Assembly (NCBI GenBank): GCA_016715995.1
Contig: JADJXF010000012.1
Coordinates: 124,001 to 188,000 of the forward strand
Direction of reading: 5' to 3'
Length of the DNA stretch: 64,000 bases
Source: Flavobacteriales bacterium
GTDB lineage: Bacteria > Bacteroidota > Bacteroidia > Flavobacteriales_F > PHOS-HE28
Shown: piece by piece, positions 1 through 12,186 of the stretch
Layout of the letters: every line of letters begins with the position of its first letter
How positions within the stretch are numbered: position 1 is the first letter of the stretch
Program-made: the position numbers and the translations under genes
The notes under the pieces: model-generated
Databases searched by the model: none
Told to the model about the DNA's origin: nothing
The model's input: the letters and a program-made list of their open reading frames with translations, nothing else

Positions 1-2
1 CC

Positions 3-293
3 AAGGACAACCCGCTGGTGGTGACCCTGGGCTTCCTGAACGGCTATTTCAGCAAGCTCGCCATGGTGCATGCCGCGCAGGGCGGCAGCCAGCAGGAACT
101 GGCGGCGGCGCTGAAGGTGAATCCCTTCTTCGTGAAGGATTACGTGGCGCAAGCGCGCAATTACCCACCGCCCAAGCTGGCCGAGATCCAGCGGCACTTG
201 CGCCAATGCGACCTGCGCAGCAAGGGCCTCGGTGGCGATGGCGCCGATCAAGGCGAACTCCTGCGTGAGCTGCTGGCCAAGGTGATGAGTTGA
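3..293 (+). CDS. holA: DNA polymerase III subunit delta, C-terminal part (cut by window edge)
   Basis: The reading frame is open from the left edge to a TGA at 291-293, so only the last 96 residues are present. The pattern GYFSKL..., then VNPFFVKDYVAQARNY, then LRQCDLRSKG, matches the C-terminal collar domain of HolA, the clamp-loader subunit that opens the beta sliding clamp during replication. The motif near the end (an acidic residue followed by LRSKG, then ELLRELLAKV) is characteristic of Bacteroidota HolA. The start lies outside the window. The identification rests on recalled family sequence patterns; the fragment is short but distinctive. Confidence 0.82.
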   Translation, partial: KDNPLVVTLGFLNGYFSKLAMVHAAQGGSQQELAAALKVNPFFVKDYVAQARNYPPPKLAEIQRHLRQCDLRSKGLGGDGADQGELLRELLAKVMS

Positions 294-422
294 TCTTGTA
301 CCAGGTTTCAGCATCGCCCTTGACGCTGCATACTGAATGTTCTACGGGCAGAAGTCGGCACCTTCCAGCCATCGGCCCCCACCGCCCATCCAACGGCTTC
401 GCAAGTGAGCGAAGCCTTCTTC

Positions 423-430
423 TACCTTAG
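423..430 (+). promoter_or_regulatory. Predicted -7 element (TACCTTAG)
   Basis: TACCTTAG resembles the Bacteroidota -7 consensus TAnnTTTG. It lies 27 bases before the chosen ATG of the following TonB receptor and 6 bases before an in-frame TTG at 437. No clear TTTG-type -33 box is visible at the usual spacing. Confidence 0.45.
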
Positions 431-457
431 CCGCCCTTGCAAGGAATCCCTTTCATC

Positions 458-2809
458 ATGCGCTTCCTCCTCACGGCCTGTGCCGTCGCCGCTGTTCTGC
501 TCCTTTCATCCGCAGCGTCGGCCCAAACGGGTACCATCCGGGGCTTCGTGTACGACAAGGCAACCGGTGAACCGATCATCTTCACCAACGTGGTGCTGAA
601 GGGCACCATCAATGGAGCGGCCACCGATGTGAACGGCTATTTCTCCATCACCAAGGCGCCGGTCGGTCCGCAGACGCTGGTGGTCACTTTCCTCGGCTAC
701 GAGACCTTGGAGAAATCGGTGACCGTGGCGCGCGACCAGATCATCACCGAAAAGCTGTTCCTGGTGAAATCGGCCACGCAGTTGCCCACGTTCGAGGTGA
801 CCGGCGAGAAGCAGGAGATGCAGAGCCAGGTGCGCATGAGCGTCACCAAGCTCACGCCGAAGCAGATTAAGCGGCTGCCGGCCATCGGCGGTGAGGCCGA
901 CCTGGCGCAATACCTCCAGGTGGTACCGGGCGTGATCTTCACCGGCGACCAGGGCGGGCAGCTCTATGTGCGCGGCGGATCGCCGATCATGAACAAGGTG
1001 ATGATGGACGGCATGGTGATCTACAACCCCTTCCACAGCATCGGCCTGTTCAGCGTGTTCGACAACGACATCATCCGCAACGCCGACATCTACACGGCGG
1101 GATTCAACGCGGAGCACGGAGGCCGCATCAGCAGCGTGATGGACATCACCACGCGCGACGGCAACAAGACGCGGCTGGGCGGGCGCGTATCGGCCAGCAC
1201 CTTCGCGGCCAAAGCCATGATCGAAGGGCCCTTGAAGAAGGAGAAGGTGCCCGGCGGCGGGTCGTCCTCTTTCCTATTGAACCTGCGCCACAGCTACCTC
1301 GAGGAGAGCAGCAAGGCGCTCTACAGCTACGTGGACAGCGCCGGGCTCCCGTTCCGCTTCACCGACATGTACGGCAAGCTGAGCTTCAATGGCGCCAACG
1401 GCAGCAAGTTCAACCTCTTCGGCTTCAATTTCTCCGATGGCGTGAACTACCGGAACGTGAGCGACCTGAGCTGGAACAACTTCGGCGCGGGCACCAATTT
1501 CGTGCTGGTGCCAGCGGGCAGCGCGGTGCTCATCGACGGCGTGTTCTCCTACAGCAACTATGCGCTGGAACTCATCGAGGGCGATCTGCAGCCACGCACC
1601 AGCGACATCAGCGGCTTCAATGGCGGGCTGAACTTCAAGTACTTCATGGGCGACAACGAAGCGCGCTACGGCGTGGAGGTGCTCGGCTTTCGTACCGATT
1701 TCTCCTTCTTCAACAGCCTCGGGCGCCAGTACCAGCAGACCCAGAACACCTCGGAGATCGCCGGTTACTTCAACTACCGGTTCAATGTGGGAAAGGCCCC
1801 GGCCAATGCGCGCTACACCAAGCGCTTCGTGATTGATCCCGGCATGCGCCTGCACTACTATGCTTCGCTCTCGGTGGCCAACATCGAGCCGCGCCTGGGC
1901 TTCAAGTGGAACATCAACGACAACCTGCGCTTCAAGCTGGCCGCCGGACGCTACAGCCAGAACCTGGTGGCCGCCAATAACGACCGCGACGTGGTGAACC
2001 TCTTCTACGGCTTCCTCGCCTCGCCTGAGGACTTGCCGCGGAACATCACGCTGCGCGATGGCAGCACCCGGGAGGTGAAGGACCCCTTGCAGCGCGCCAA
2101 TCACTACGTGGCGGGCATTGAGAAGGACATCACGCGTGAAATCAGCCTCAACTTCGAGGTGTACCTGAAGGACTTCCGACAGGTGACCAACCTGAACCGC
2201 AACAAGTACTTCAACGACACAGAAGAGTTCGCCGACAAGCCAGACCAACTGAAGAAGGACTACATCGTGGAGATCGGCCACGCGTACGGCGCTGACGTGC
2301 AACTGAAATACGAGAAGAACGGCCTCTACCTCTGGGGGGTCTACAGCTACACCTTCGTGGACCGCTTTGATGGCGTGCAGGAATACAACCCCATCTGGGA
2401 CCGCCGGCACAACGTGAACCTCGTGGGCTCCTACGCCTTCGGGAAGTTCGACGCCTGGAAGGTGAACGTGCGCTGGAACTACGGCAGCGGCTTCCCCTTC
2501 ACGCCCACCGCCGGCTTCTACGGAGCGGTGCCCTTCAACGGCGACATCAACACCAACTACGCCACAAGCAACGCCGACCTCGCCACCATCTTCGGGAACC
2601 TCAACGACCACCGCCTGCCGGATTATGGACGGGTGGACTTGGGCCTGACCAAGACCTGGCGCTTCGATGAGCACCGCGCGCTGGAGCTCGACCTGAGTGT
2701 GACCAACACGCTGGACCGGCAGAACATCTTCTACTTCGACCGCGTGCGCTACGAGCGGGTGAATCAGCTGCCCTTGCTTCCCAGCGCGGGAATCAGCTAC
2801 AAGTTTTAG
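458..2809 (+). CDS. TonB-dependent receptor with N-terminal carboxypeptidase-like domain
   Basis: This 783-residue outer-membrane protein starts with a signal peptide (MRFLLTACAVAAVLLL, cleaved near residue 23). An Ig-like carboxypeptidase-regulatory domain follows at about 25-110 (GTIRGFVYDKATGEP), then a TonB plug at about 130-230 containing LQVVPGV and QLYVRGG, then a long aromatic-rich beta-barrel ending in Y-K-F, as expected for BAM-assembled proteins. An upstream TTG at 437 would add seven residues but would bury the signal peptide, so the ATG at 458 is preferred. The plug pattern resembles receptors not obviously paired with SusD, and no SusD-like gene is adjacent. The substrate cannot be told from the sequence. 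Confidence 0.9.
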   Translation: MRFLLTACAVAAVLLLSSAASAQTGTIRGFVYDKATGEPIIFTNVVLKGTINGAATDVNGYFSITKAPVGPQTLVVTFLGYETLEKSVTVARDQIITEKLFLVKSATQLPTFEVTGEKQEMQSQVRMSVTKLTPKQIKRLPAIGGEADLAQYLQVVPGVIFTGDQGGQLYVRGGSPIMNKVMMDGMVIYNPFHSIGLFSVFDNDIIRNADIYTAGFNAEHGGRISSVMDITTRDGNKTRLGGRVSASTFAAKAMIEGPLKKEKVPGGGSSSFLLNLRHSYLEESSKALYSYVDSAGLPFRFTDMYGKLSFNGANGSKFNLFGFNFSDGVNYRNVSDLSWNNFGAGTNFVLVPAGSAVLIDGVFSYSNYALELIEGDLQPRTSDISGFNGGLNFKYFMGDNEARYGVEVLGFRTDFSFFNSLGRQYQQTQNTSEIAGYFNYRFNVGKAPANARYTKRFVIDPGMRLHYYASLSVANIEPRLGFKWNINDNLRFKLAAGRYSQNLVAANNDRDVVNLFYGFLASPEDLPRNITLRDGSTREVKDPLQRANHYVAGIEKDITREISLNFEVYLKDFRQVTNLNRNKYFNDTEEFADKPDQLKKDYIVEIGHAYGADVQLKYEKNGLYLWGVYSYTFVDRFDGVQEYNPIWDRRHNVNLVGSYAFGKFDAWKVNVRWNYGSGFPFTPTAGFYGAVPFNGDINTNYATSNADLATIFGNLNDHRLPDYGRVDLGLTKTWRFDEHRALELDLSVTNTLDRQNIFYFDRVRYERVNQLPLLPSAGISYKF

Positions 2810-2824
2810 GGAGCTCACGTAGGC

Positions 2825-2889
2825 AGTTGGCAGGGGCAAACGGCAAGTGCTCCTCCGATGCGTGCTGCCAACTGCCGTTTGCCCCTGCC
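2825..2889. repeat. Long inverted repeat built from heptamer-like units, downstream of receptor gene
   Basis: The 17-base arms 2829-2845 and 2873-2889 are perfect reverse complements separated by 27 bases. A second pairing, 2825-2833 with 2865-2873 (AGTTGGCAG/CTGCCAACT), shares bases with the first, so the two hairpins exclude each other. The arms contain GGCAGTT/GGCAGGG words like the 7-bp arrays at 21.0 and 21.5 kb. It lies between the receptor stop and pyrG. It could act as a terminator for the receptor gene, although there is no T tract. Confidence 0.7.
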
Positions 2890-2959
2890 TACTGCGGACC
2901 TCTCCAACTGAATCAACACGCTGTTGACATCTGTCCCCGGTTCATCCCAGCCTGGGTGC

Positions 2960-2967
2960 TACCTTTA
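2960..2967 (+). promoter_or_regulatory. Predicted -7 element for pyrG (TACCTTTA)
   Basis: TACCTTTA is a 7/8 match to TAnnTTTG, 43 bases before the pyrG start. A TTGACA-like word at 2924-2929 is 33 bases upstream, longer than the usual spacing, so the -33 assignment is doubtful. Confidence 0.4.
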
Positions 2968-2977
2968 CGCCCCGTGA

Positions 2978-4645
<1,668 letters not shown>

Positions 4646-4737
4646 CGCGTTAGCCGTTTCAATCGGCGCTAGCGCGGCCCCGCTCGCATGGAGCGGAGAC
4701 CTCCGCAAAGGCCCCGTGGGCGCAAGCGCTTGCCTTC

Positions 4738-4745
4738 TATCTTCG
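4738..4745 (+). promoter_or_regulatory. Predicted -7 element for yidC (TATCTTCG)
   Basis: TATCTTCG lies 10 bases before the yidC ATG, predicting a 5' leader of only a few bases. It fits the TAnnTTNG pattern repeated at many genes here. Confidence 0.5.
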
Positions 4746-4755
4746 CCGCCCTTCC

Positions 4756-6639
4756 ATGGACAGGAACTCCGTCGTCGGCATCATCCTCATCGTAGCCATC
4801 CTCTTCGGCTACACGCTGTACACCATGCCCAGCGAGGAGGAGCGTGCCCGTTTCCAGCGCGAAACGGACAGCCTGGCGCTGGTTGCAGCGGAACGGCTCG
4901 CCGCAGAGGCGGAGACCAAGCGGGAGGCGGAGGCTACCGAAGCAATACCGGAGCAGTCGGCGATCATCCCGGATACCGCATTGTCACCGGCGGACCAGGC
5001 GCTCATCGACAGCCTGCAGACCGCCCAACGGGCCAGGCGCTTCGGGCCGTTCACACCGGCCAGCACGGGCAAGGCCACGGACGTCACCATCACCAACAAG
5101 CACCTGACCGTCACCATCAGCACGCATGGCGCGCGGCCCACGGTGATGCTGCTGAAGGAGTACCGCACGTATGCGCAAACACCGCTGCTGCTCGCCGATC
5201 CGGACTCGGGCAACTACGAGCTCAAGTTCATCGTGGGCGGCTCGGACCTCAGCACGCGCGACCTGTACTTCGATGTCGAGGATGTGCAAGAGGATGCGGT
5301 ACAGCTGATCGCACGCACCAGCGACCCTGCGCGATCGCTGCGCATCTCCTACCGGCTGGACAGCGCCACCTACTTCATGCACGCGAACATGGAGTTCGTG
5401 GGCATGCAAGGCGAAGTGGATCCGCGCAACCTGCTCTTCCGATGGGAGATCGCCGGTTTCAGCAACGAGAAGCACCAGCCCAGCGAGCTCCAGAAGTGCG
5501 GTGTTTATTACAAGTACTTCAACGACGACCGCAATTACCTCAGCGAGACCGGCGCGGAGCAGAAGAAGCTGGAGGGCCGCACCAATTGGGTGGCCTTCAA
5601 GCAGGGCTTCTTCACGCTGGCCATGGTCAGTGAGGAGGGTTTCTCCAGCAACGGCAGCGAGATTGCCATCACACCGCTCGACTCGCCCACGCACACCAAG
5701 CACTACGAGGCGAAGCTGCTCTTCGAGAAAGGCCGCGATGCCGCGCCGTCGTTGGCGATGCGCTATTATCTCGGCCCGAACCACTACGGCACGCTGCGGC
5801 GCACGGAGATCGCGGATTTCGATCGCATCATGGACCTGGGCTGGGGCATCTTCGGCTGGATGAACCAATGGCTGGTGATCCCCATCTTCAATTGGCTCGA
5901 TGGCTGGGGCTGGAATTACGGCATCATCATCCTGGTGCTCACCGTGGTCATCAAGCTCCTGCTGATGCCGCTCACCTACAAGAACCTGGTGGCGAGCGCC
6001 AAGATGCGCGTGCTGAAGCCGGAGATGGATGTGATCAACGAGAAGCACAAGGACGGCGATGCGCTCAAGAAGCAGCAGGCGACCATGGAGCTGTACCGCA
6101 AGGCCGGCGTGAATCCAGCCAGCGGCTGCGTGCCCATGCTCATCCAGCTGCCCGTGCTTTACGCCATGTTCCGCTTCTTCCCCGCGAGCATCGAACTGCG
6201 GCAGGAGAAGTTCCTCTGGGCCGATGACCTCAGCAGCTACGATAGCGTCCTCGATCTCCCGTTCACCGTGCCCTTCGGCTATGGCGACCATGTGAGCCTC
6301 TTCACCCTGCTCATGGCCGCGAGCACCATCGTGTACTCGCTCATCAACCAGAAGCAGATGCCCACCCAGCAGGGCATGCCGAGCATGAAGCTGCTGATTT
6401 GGTTATTCCCGATCATGATGCTGTTCTTCCTGAACAACTTCAGCGCGGGCCTGAGCTACTACTACCTGCTGGCGAACCTCATCAGCATCGCCCAGATGAC
6501 CGTGCTGAAGAGCTGGTTCGTGGACGAGGACAAGATCCGCCTGCAGCTGGAGAAGAACATGCGCACCCCGAAGAAGAAGAGCCGCTGGCAGCAACGGCTG
6601 GACGACCTCCAGAAGCAGCAGCAGGGCCGCAAGCGCTAG
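4756..6639 (+). CDS. yidC: Membrane protein insertase YidC
   Basis: YidC inserts and folds inner-membrane proteins, alone or with Sec. The 627-residue protein has the Bacteroidota layout: an N-terminal membrane anchor (residues 6-24, VVGIILIVAILFGYTLY), a large periplasmic beta-sandwich domain to about residue 355, then the conserved insertase core. The core has hydrophobic segments around NYGIIILVLTVVIKLLLMPL, the cytoplasmic loop with MRVLKPEMDVI, and the GCVPMLIQLPVLYAMF segment. The tail is rich in Lys/Arg/Gln (about the last 30 residues), as in ribosome-contacting YidC tails. It follows pyrG on the same strand and has its own likely promoter. Confidence 0.97.
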   Translation: MDRNSVVGIILIVAILFGYTLYTMPSEEERARFQRETDSLALVAAERLAAEAETKREAEATEAIPEQSAIIPDTALSPADQALIDSLQTAQRARRFGPFTPASTGKATDVTITNKHLTVTISTHGARPTVMLLKEYRTYAQTPLLLADPDSGNYELKFIVGGSDLSTRDLYFDVEDVQEDAVQLIARTSDPARSLRISYRLDSATYFMHANMEFVGMQGEVDPRNLLFRWEIAGFSNEKHQPSELQKCGVYYKYFNDDRNYLSETGAEQKKLEGRTNWVAFKQGFFTLAMVSEEGFSSNGSEIAITPLDSPTHTKHYEAKLLFEKGRDAAPSLAMRYYLGPNHYGTLRRTEIADFDRIMDLGWGIFGWMNQWLVIPIFNWLDGWGWNYGIIILVLTVVIKLLLMPLTYKNLVASAKMRVLKPEMDVINEKHKDGDALKKQQATMELYRKAGVNPASGCVPMLIQLPVLYAMFRFFPASIELRQEKFLWADDLSSYDSVLDLPFTVPFGYGDHVSLFTLLMAASTIVYSLINQKQMPTQQGMPSMKLLIWLFPIMMLFFLNNFSAGLSYYYLLANLISIAQMTVLKSWFVDEDKIRLQLEKNMRTPKKKSRWQQRLDDLQKQQQGRKR

Positions 6640-6694
6640 GAATGGCCTCTGGGATAGAAAGGTTCCGAGGCATGACGCCGACAGGGCCTGTGCG

Positions 6695-6702
6695 TAGGTT
6701 TG
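6695..6702 (+). promoter_or_regulatory. Predicted -7 element (TAGGTTTG)
   Basis: This is an exact match to TAnnTTTG, 50 bases before the GTG of the TPR gene in the 113-base gap after yidC. It probably drives the TPR-secG unit. Confidence 0.5.
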
Positions 6703-6752
6703 ACCCTAGAGGCCCGCGGCAAGGTGACAGCACGAACCAAGGATCTTAATCG

Positions 6753-7778
6753 GTGGAACGCGAACGACTGACACGGCTGTTGGAGGAACCCGGGCGCATG
6801 GCGCTCGAGGACCTGCGCGACCTGAAGGGCATGGCGGAGCAGTTCCCCTGGTTCAGCGGGGCACGGCTGCTGCAAGCCGTTGGCGAGCGCCAGAGCGGGC
6901 AGGTGCGATCGGACGAAACACTGCGCGCGGCAGCCGCGCACCTGCCCTCACGAGCCGCCTTGTATGACCTCTCGATGGATCCGGCTCCGGCCAAGCCGTC
7001 CCCGCTGCGGGTGGTGCGAAACGAGGTCGTGGCAGCCGAGCCCCAACTACGTGCGATTCCGTTGGCCGTAGAGCAAGCCGCGGAGCAAATCACAGCCATT
7101 GATACGCCTACAGCCCCAGCCCCTGTGGAGCTTGAACCGCGACTTAACGCGCTGCAAGCCGCACCAACGCTGGCAGAAGCACCCACCGGTGAATCCCCAA
7201 CCGTTGAGACGACCGCTCCCGCTGCGGACGAGCTCAATGATCAGATCCTTGAGGCGGCCCTGACCAGCGCCTATGACCTTACCTGGCAGGAGCAAGTGGC
7301 GAACCCGAGCCGCACCGCTGTGCCGCCGGTTCCTGCATCACAGCCTTCATCGCAAGCCCCGGAATCCGCTCCACGCCGCGTGCCCAAGGATGCCCGGCTG
7401 CGGTTTACGGATTGGCTCGATTCCACAGGCGCACCGACGCCTGCGATCGCTCCGCCGGAAGCCGTGGCGATACCGGCTGCGGCCCCCGCTCCACCGGTCC
7501 AACACTTCGACCCGGAGACCCTGATTGACCGCTTCATCCGGCAGGATACGCCGGACATCCCTCCCAAGCCCGCCTTCTTCACGCCCCAGCAAGCCGGCAG
7601 GAAGAGCCTGGATGACACCACCGGCCTGGTCACGGAGACCCTGGCCCGCATCTACGAGCAGCAGGGCAACACTGCCAAGGCCATTGAGACCTACCGCCGC
7701 TTGGCGTTGAAGTACCCGGCGAAAAGCGCTTACTTCGCGGCCCTTTCCAAAGCCTTGGAGGACAAATCGACCAGCTAA
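6753..7778 (+). CDS. Tetratricopeptide-repeat protein upstream of secG
   Basis: This 341-residue protein of unknown role has three parts. The N-terminal ~75 residues are helical and look like degenerate TPRs (LEDLRDLKGMAEQFPWFSGARLL). A long Pro/Ala-rich low-complexity linker covers about residues 80-270. The C-terminus holds one clear TPR at about 290-330 (TLARIYEQQGNTAKAIETYRRL). No signal peptide or membrane segment is visible, so it is probably cytoplasmic. It starts at GTG 6753. secG begins 3 bases after its stop codon, implying an operon. Similar TPR proteins beside secG occur in other Bacteroidota, as I recall; no function is claimed. Confidence 0.72.
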   Translation: MERERLTRLLEEPGRMALEDLRDLKGMAEQFPWFSGARLLQAVGERQSGQVRSDETLRAAAAHLPSRAALYDLSMDPAPAKPSPLRVVRNEVVAAEPQLRAIPLAVEQAAEQITAIDTPTAPAPVELEPRLNALQAAPTLAEAPTGESPTVETTAPAADELNDQILEAALTSAYDLTWQEQVANPSRTAVPPVPASQPSSQAPESAPRRVPKDARLRFTDWLDSTGAPTPAIAPPEAVAIPAAAPAPPVQHFDPETLIDRFIRQDTPDIPPKPAFFTPQQAGRKSLDDTTGLVTETLARIYEQQGNTAKAIETYRRLALKYPAKSAYFAALSKALEDKSTS

Positions 7779-7781
7779 GCC

Positions 7782-8126
7782 ATGTTCACCGCCGTCACCA
7801 TCATCATCCTCATTATCTGCGCCATGCTGGCCCTCGTGGTGCTGGCCCAGAATCCCAAGGGCGGCGGGCTCGCGGCCGGTTTCACCGGTGCGCAGCAGAT
7901 CGGCGGGGTGCAGCGCACGGCCGACTTCCTTGAAAAGGCGACCTGGACCCTGAGCAGCCTGCTGATGGTGCTGTGCCTGGTCTCGGCAGGGATGCAGCAA
8001 GGACCGGTGACTCCAGTGGACCCGCTGGACGATGGCATTGAGGCTGGAACGGACGTCGGCGCGGAGGGCGTGATAGACGAAACCGGTGAGCCCGCTCCGG
8101 AGGGCCAGGATCCGGACAACCAGTAG
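7782..8126 (+). CDS. secG: Preprotein translocase subunit SecG
   Basis: SecG is the small non-essential subunit of the SecYEG channel in the inner membrane. The 114-residue protein has two hydrophobic helices (about 3-23 and 52-72) joined by the conserved loop LVVLAQNPKGGGLAAGF with a downstream FLEKATW, which is diagnostic for SecG. The acidic, proline-rich C-terminal tail (from about residue 80) is a common Bacteroidota extension. It starts 3 bases after the TPR gene and is probably co-transcribed with it. The chaperonin genes follow after a 151-base gap. Confidence 0.95.
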   Translation: MFTAVTIIILIICAMLALVVLAQNPKGGGLAAGFTGAQQIGGVQRTADFLEKATWTLSSLLMVLCLVSAGMQQGPVTPVDPLDDGIEAGTDVGAEGVIDETGEPAPEGQDPDNQ

Positions 8127-8277
8127 CCGCGAATTGCCAGCCTGACAGCGCGGCATGCTCCCGTTGTCACGCTCCCCGAAATGTTGACAGCCCCACCCCG
8201 TTTCCGCCGGCATGGCACAGCCATTGACGAACGCGGCGCGGTCGTGAATCGACCCCTAAACCCTCAATCCAACCATC

Positions 8278-10275
<1,998 letters not shown>

Positions 10276-10309
10276 GTCCTGTCCAGGAACGCATCTCTTC
10301 AATGCGCGG

Positions 10310-10329
10310 GCCCCGGCGAAAGCCGGGGC
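10310..10329 (+). terminator. Hairpin terminator after groEL
   Basis: GCCCCGGC and GCCGGGGC pair in an 8-bp GC stem closed by a GAAA tetraloop, 35 bases after the groEL stop. The following TCGTTGCG is only weakly T-rich. Confidence 0.7.
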
Positions 10330-10339
10330 TCGTTGCGTT

Positions 10340-10560
10340 CAGGGGTGAGGGGTGGGCTGGGAATGCGAACGCAGATGGCGCAGATGGTGCGGATGGACGC
10401 AGATGGAATGCGAATGCCATCCGAATGGGAACGCTCCCCGGGTCAAGCCCGGGGTGACAGACGCAGATGAGACGGATGGACGCAGATAGAATGGGGGTAC
10501 AAGCCGCAGGACTTATCCCGTTGCACGGGATGGCGCAGATGAGGGATGGGAGGGCTGACT
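10340..10560. repeat. Degenerate GCAGATGG-type repeats plus palindromic repeat copy 2
   Basis: The words GCAGATGG, GGATGGACGCAGAT and GCGAATGCC recur here in loose tandem. A 23-base stretch at 10398-10420 is identical to 22709-22731, 12 kb away. The palindromic element lies at 10436-10458. No plausible gene is seen; open frames on both strands are compositionally biased shadows. Confidence 0.7.
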
Positions 10561-10605
10561 ACCGATGACTGATGGCACAGATGGCGCGCAAGCGCGCTGG
10601 GCGGC

Positions 10606-10941
10606 GAGCACGCGGGGCTGAACAAGCGGCATGCGGGGTGAAACAATGGCTGGTGGAGGCCGAGCAGGGGCCGTAGCGCGGGTTGCGCACGGCGCTACCA
10701 GCGGCGCACGGCGCGCGCATGCCCGAGCATGCGCTGCGCAGGGCGGATCGCATTGCCGCGCACGGTGAAGCAAGCGCCGCTGCGAGCGAAGCGAAAGGCG
10801 CTGCGGCGGCAGCAATGGCCGCTACCAGTGAAGCAATTGCCGCTGGTGGTGAAGCAAAGGGCACGCATGGGGGAACGGGGAGCCGCGCATGGTGGAGCAG
10901 ATGAGGGGCATGGCGGAGCAGAAGGGGCGCATGGCAGAGCA
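10606..10941. repeat. Degenerate 21-bp tandem repeat (about 16 units)
   Basis: Cutting the sequence every 21 bases from 10606 aligns recurrent words. Units 10753-10857 end in GAAGCAA, GAAGCGA, GCAGCAA, GAAGCAA and GAAGCAA, and units 10879-10941 end in GGAGCA, GGAGCA and AGAGCA. Units before 10753 are more diverged but keep the GAACA/GAGCA word in places. A reading frame crosses it on each strand, giving heptapeptide-like Ala/Arg/Cys repeats, but nothing indicates translation. The rest of 10942-11284 shows no recognisable gene or repeat. Confidence 0.72.
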
Positions 10942-11284
10942 GGCCCGACCCTGAACCGCTGACCCTTGAGCCCAAGCCCCTCCACCGGCGCTAGCCCTAC
11001 GATCCACTCAACCACTAGATCCTGTCAGCGGGGCGTGAAGGTCCAGAGGCCCATTGGCCATGGTGGAAATTGGGGTTGGTGACGGAAGTACGTCCGTTCC
11101 AAACCACGCCTCCGGAAACCCTCGTCGCGCCTCAAATCCTGTGCGCGCGGCTCCGGGTTTTCACGGGGGCGGTCCTGTGTACGGGGAGGGTGGGCGAAGG
11201 CGCCTCGTTACCCTGGTCCGGTGCCCGCCTCACAGCGTTACCCGGTGCTATGTCAACACAACGAAAGTACGAAACGCCATGATC

Positions 11285-12040
11285 CTACCTTTCCTTCTCA
11301 CCATCGGGGTACAACAGAGCGAAAACCTCGATACCCGTGATGTCTTGCTCGAACTCCTGACCTGCGATAGCCGGTTTCACCGCCTCATCCATCCCAGCCA
11401 TACTGAACCAGCAACAATGGTATCGCCAAACCTTGTTGAGCGTGGTGAATATCACTTGGCAACGCACGTATATCCCCGACCTGTTCCGGTCTTCGTCGTA
11501 GATATCTGTGAGCAGCGGAATCCTGGTGGTGATTTCCACAGTTTCGTTATACGCCACCGCTCGTTCCATTGGGATCTTCATGAGAAAGTCATTCATTGTT
11601 CCCGCCTGCGGCATCACACCTTCGGCACGATTGAAAAGAAGTCCAACCGTGCGCACCACGACGGAACTCCTGCCGATGTTCCTGAAGATGCACACGTAGC
11701 AATCGGAGCCGCCCTCATCCGAGATATACGCACGCTCCAACACCACCTTGCCCCGCTCCACGCGATGACTGCTCTCCAGGTCTTTTCGGGCAATCGTAAG
11801 GGCGTCCTCGGCCGTTTGGTTGGCGCGTCTCCACAGGACGATTTGGACAACAGTAGCACTAAGCAGGAGGCCGCTGAAGACCACCATGAACACATCGGAC
11901 CACGAACCCCATTGATCCACCTGATCGGTTTCCTTGAGGGCCTCGCTGCTCAGTGGATTGCGCTGGCTGTAGTGGACGCCGACTACAATGCCAAGAAGGA
12001 GCGTAACAACAAGAGCATAGGAAGCAAGTAGAGTGCGCAT
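11285..12040 (-). CDS. Hypothetical membrane protein, two N-terminal TM segments
   Basis: This 251-residue protein is not recognised as a named family. Two hydrophobic helices (about residues 5-22 and 50-70, the second VFMVVFSGLLLSATVVQIVLW) are followed by a soluble domain of mixed beta character with a run such as YVCIFRNIGRSSVVVRTVGLLF. That layout is reminiscent of small stand-alone membrane proteins in accessory regions. The domain would be cytoplasmic if the helices form a hairpin. A frame on the other strand is His/Pro-rich and rejected. A TAGGTTCG element 4 bases before the ATG supports this start. It is divergent from the next gene. Confidence 0.7.
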   Translation of the reverse strand: MRTLLASYALVVTLLLGIVVGVHYSQRNPLSSEALKETDQVDQWGSWSDVFMVVFSGLLLSATVVQIVLWRRANQTAEDALTIARKDLESSHRVERGKVVLERAYISDEGGSDCYVCIFRNIGRSSVVVRTVGLLFNRAEGVMPQAGTMNDFLMKIPMERAVAYNETVEITTRIPLLTDIYDEDRNRSGIYVRCQVIFTTLNKVWRYHCCWFSMAGMDEAVKPAIAGQEFEQDITGIEVFALLYPDGEKER

Positions 12041-12044
12041 GACA

Positions 12045-12052
12045 CGAACCTA
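12045..12052 (-). promoter_or_regulatory. Predicted -7 element abutting start codon (TAGGTTCG)
   Basis: On the minus strand, TAGGTTCG is followed by 4 bases and then the ATG at 12040. The transcript is predicted to start at or beside the start codon. Confidence 0.55.
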
Positions 12053-12171
12053 AACTCTCGGCGTGTCCATCGCGCCAACCATACGGTCGTATCGTTCCGC
12101 GGTCTTTGGTAAGGAACCACCCGGTGTTGATAACCCAGTCGAGGTTAGTCAAGATGGATCACTTTGGACGT

Positions 12172-12179
12172 CACCTTTG
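12172..12179 (+). promoter_or_regulatory. Predicted -7 element (CACCTTTG)
   Basis: CACCTTTG lies 7 bases before ATG 12187 and is a 7/8 match to TAnnTTTG. It is the reason for choosing 12187 rather than upstream in-frame starts at 12106 and 12154. Confidence 0.5.
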
Positions 12180-12186
12180 TGGCGGG

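Noticed and set aside
2924..2967. A sigma70-like TTGACA promoter for pyrG
   Set aside because: TTGACA at 2924 lacks a TATAAT at 17 bases, and the Bacteroidota type does not use these boxes; the 33-base spacing to TACCTTTA is also too long.
11054..12031. A long plus-strand open frame opposite the two-TM gene
   Set aside because: Its translation is rich in His, Pro and Arg without a domain pattern, while the minus frame has two clean TM helices and a -7 element 4 bases from its ATG.
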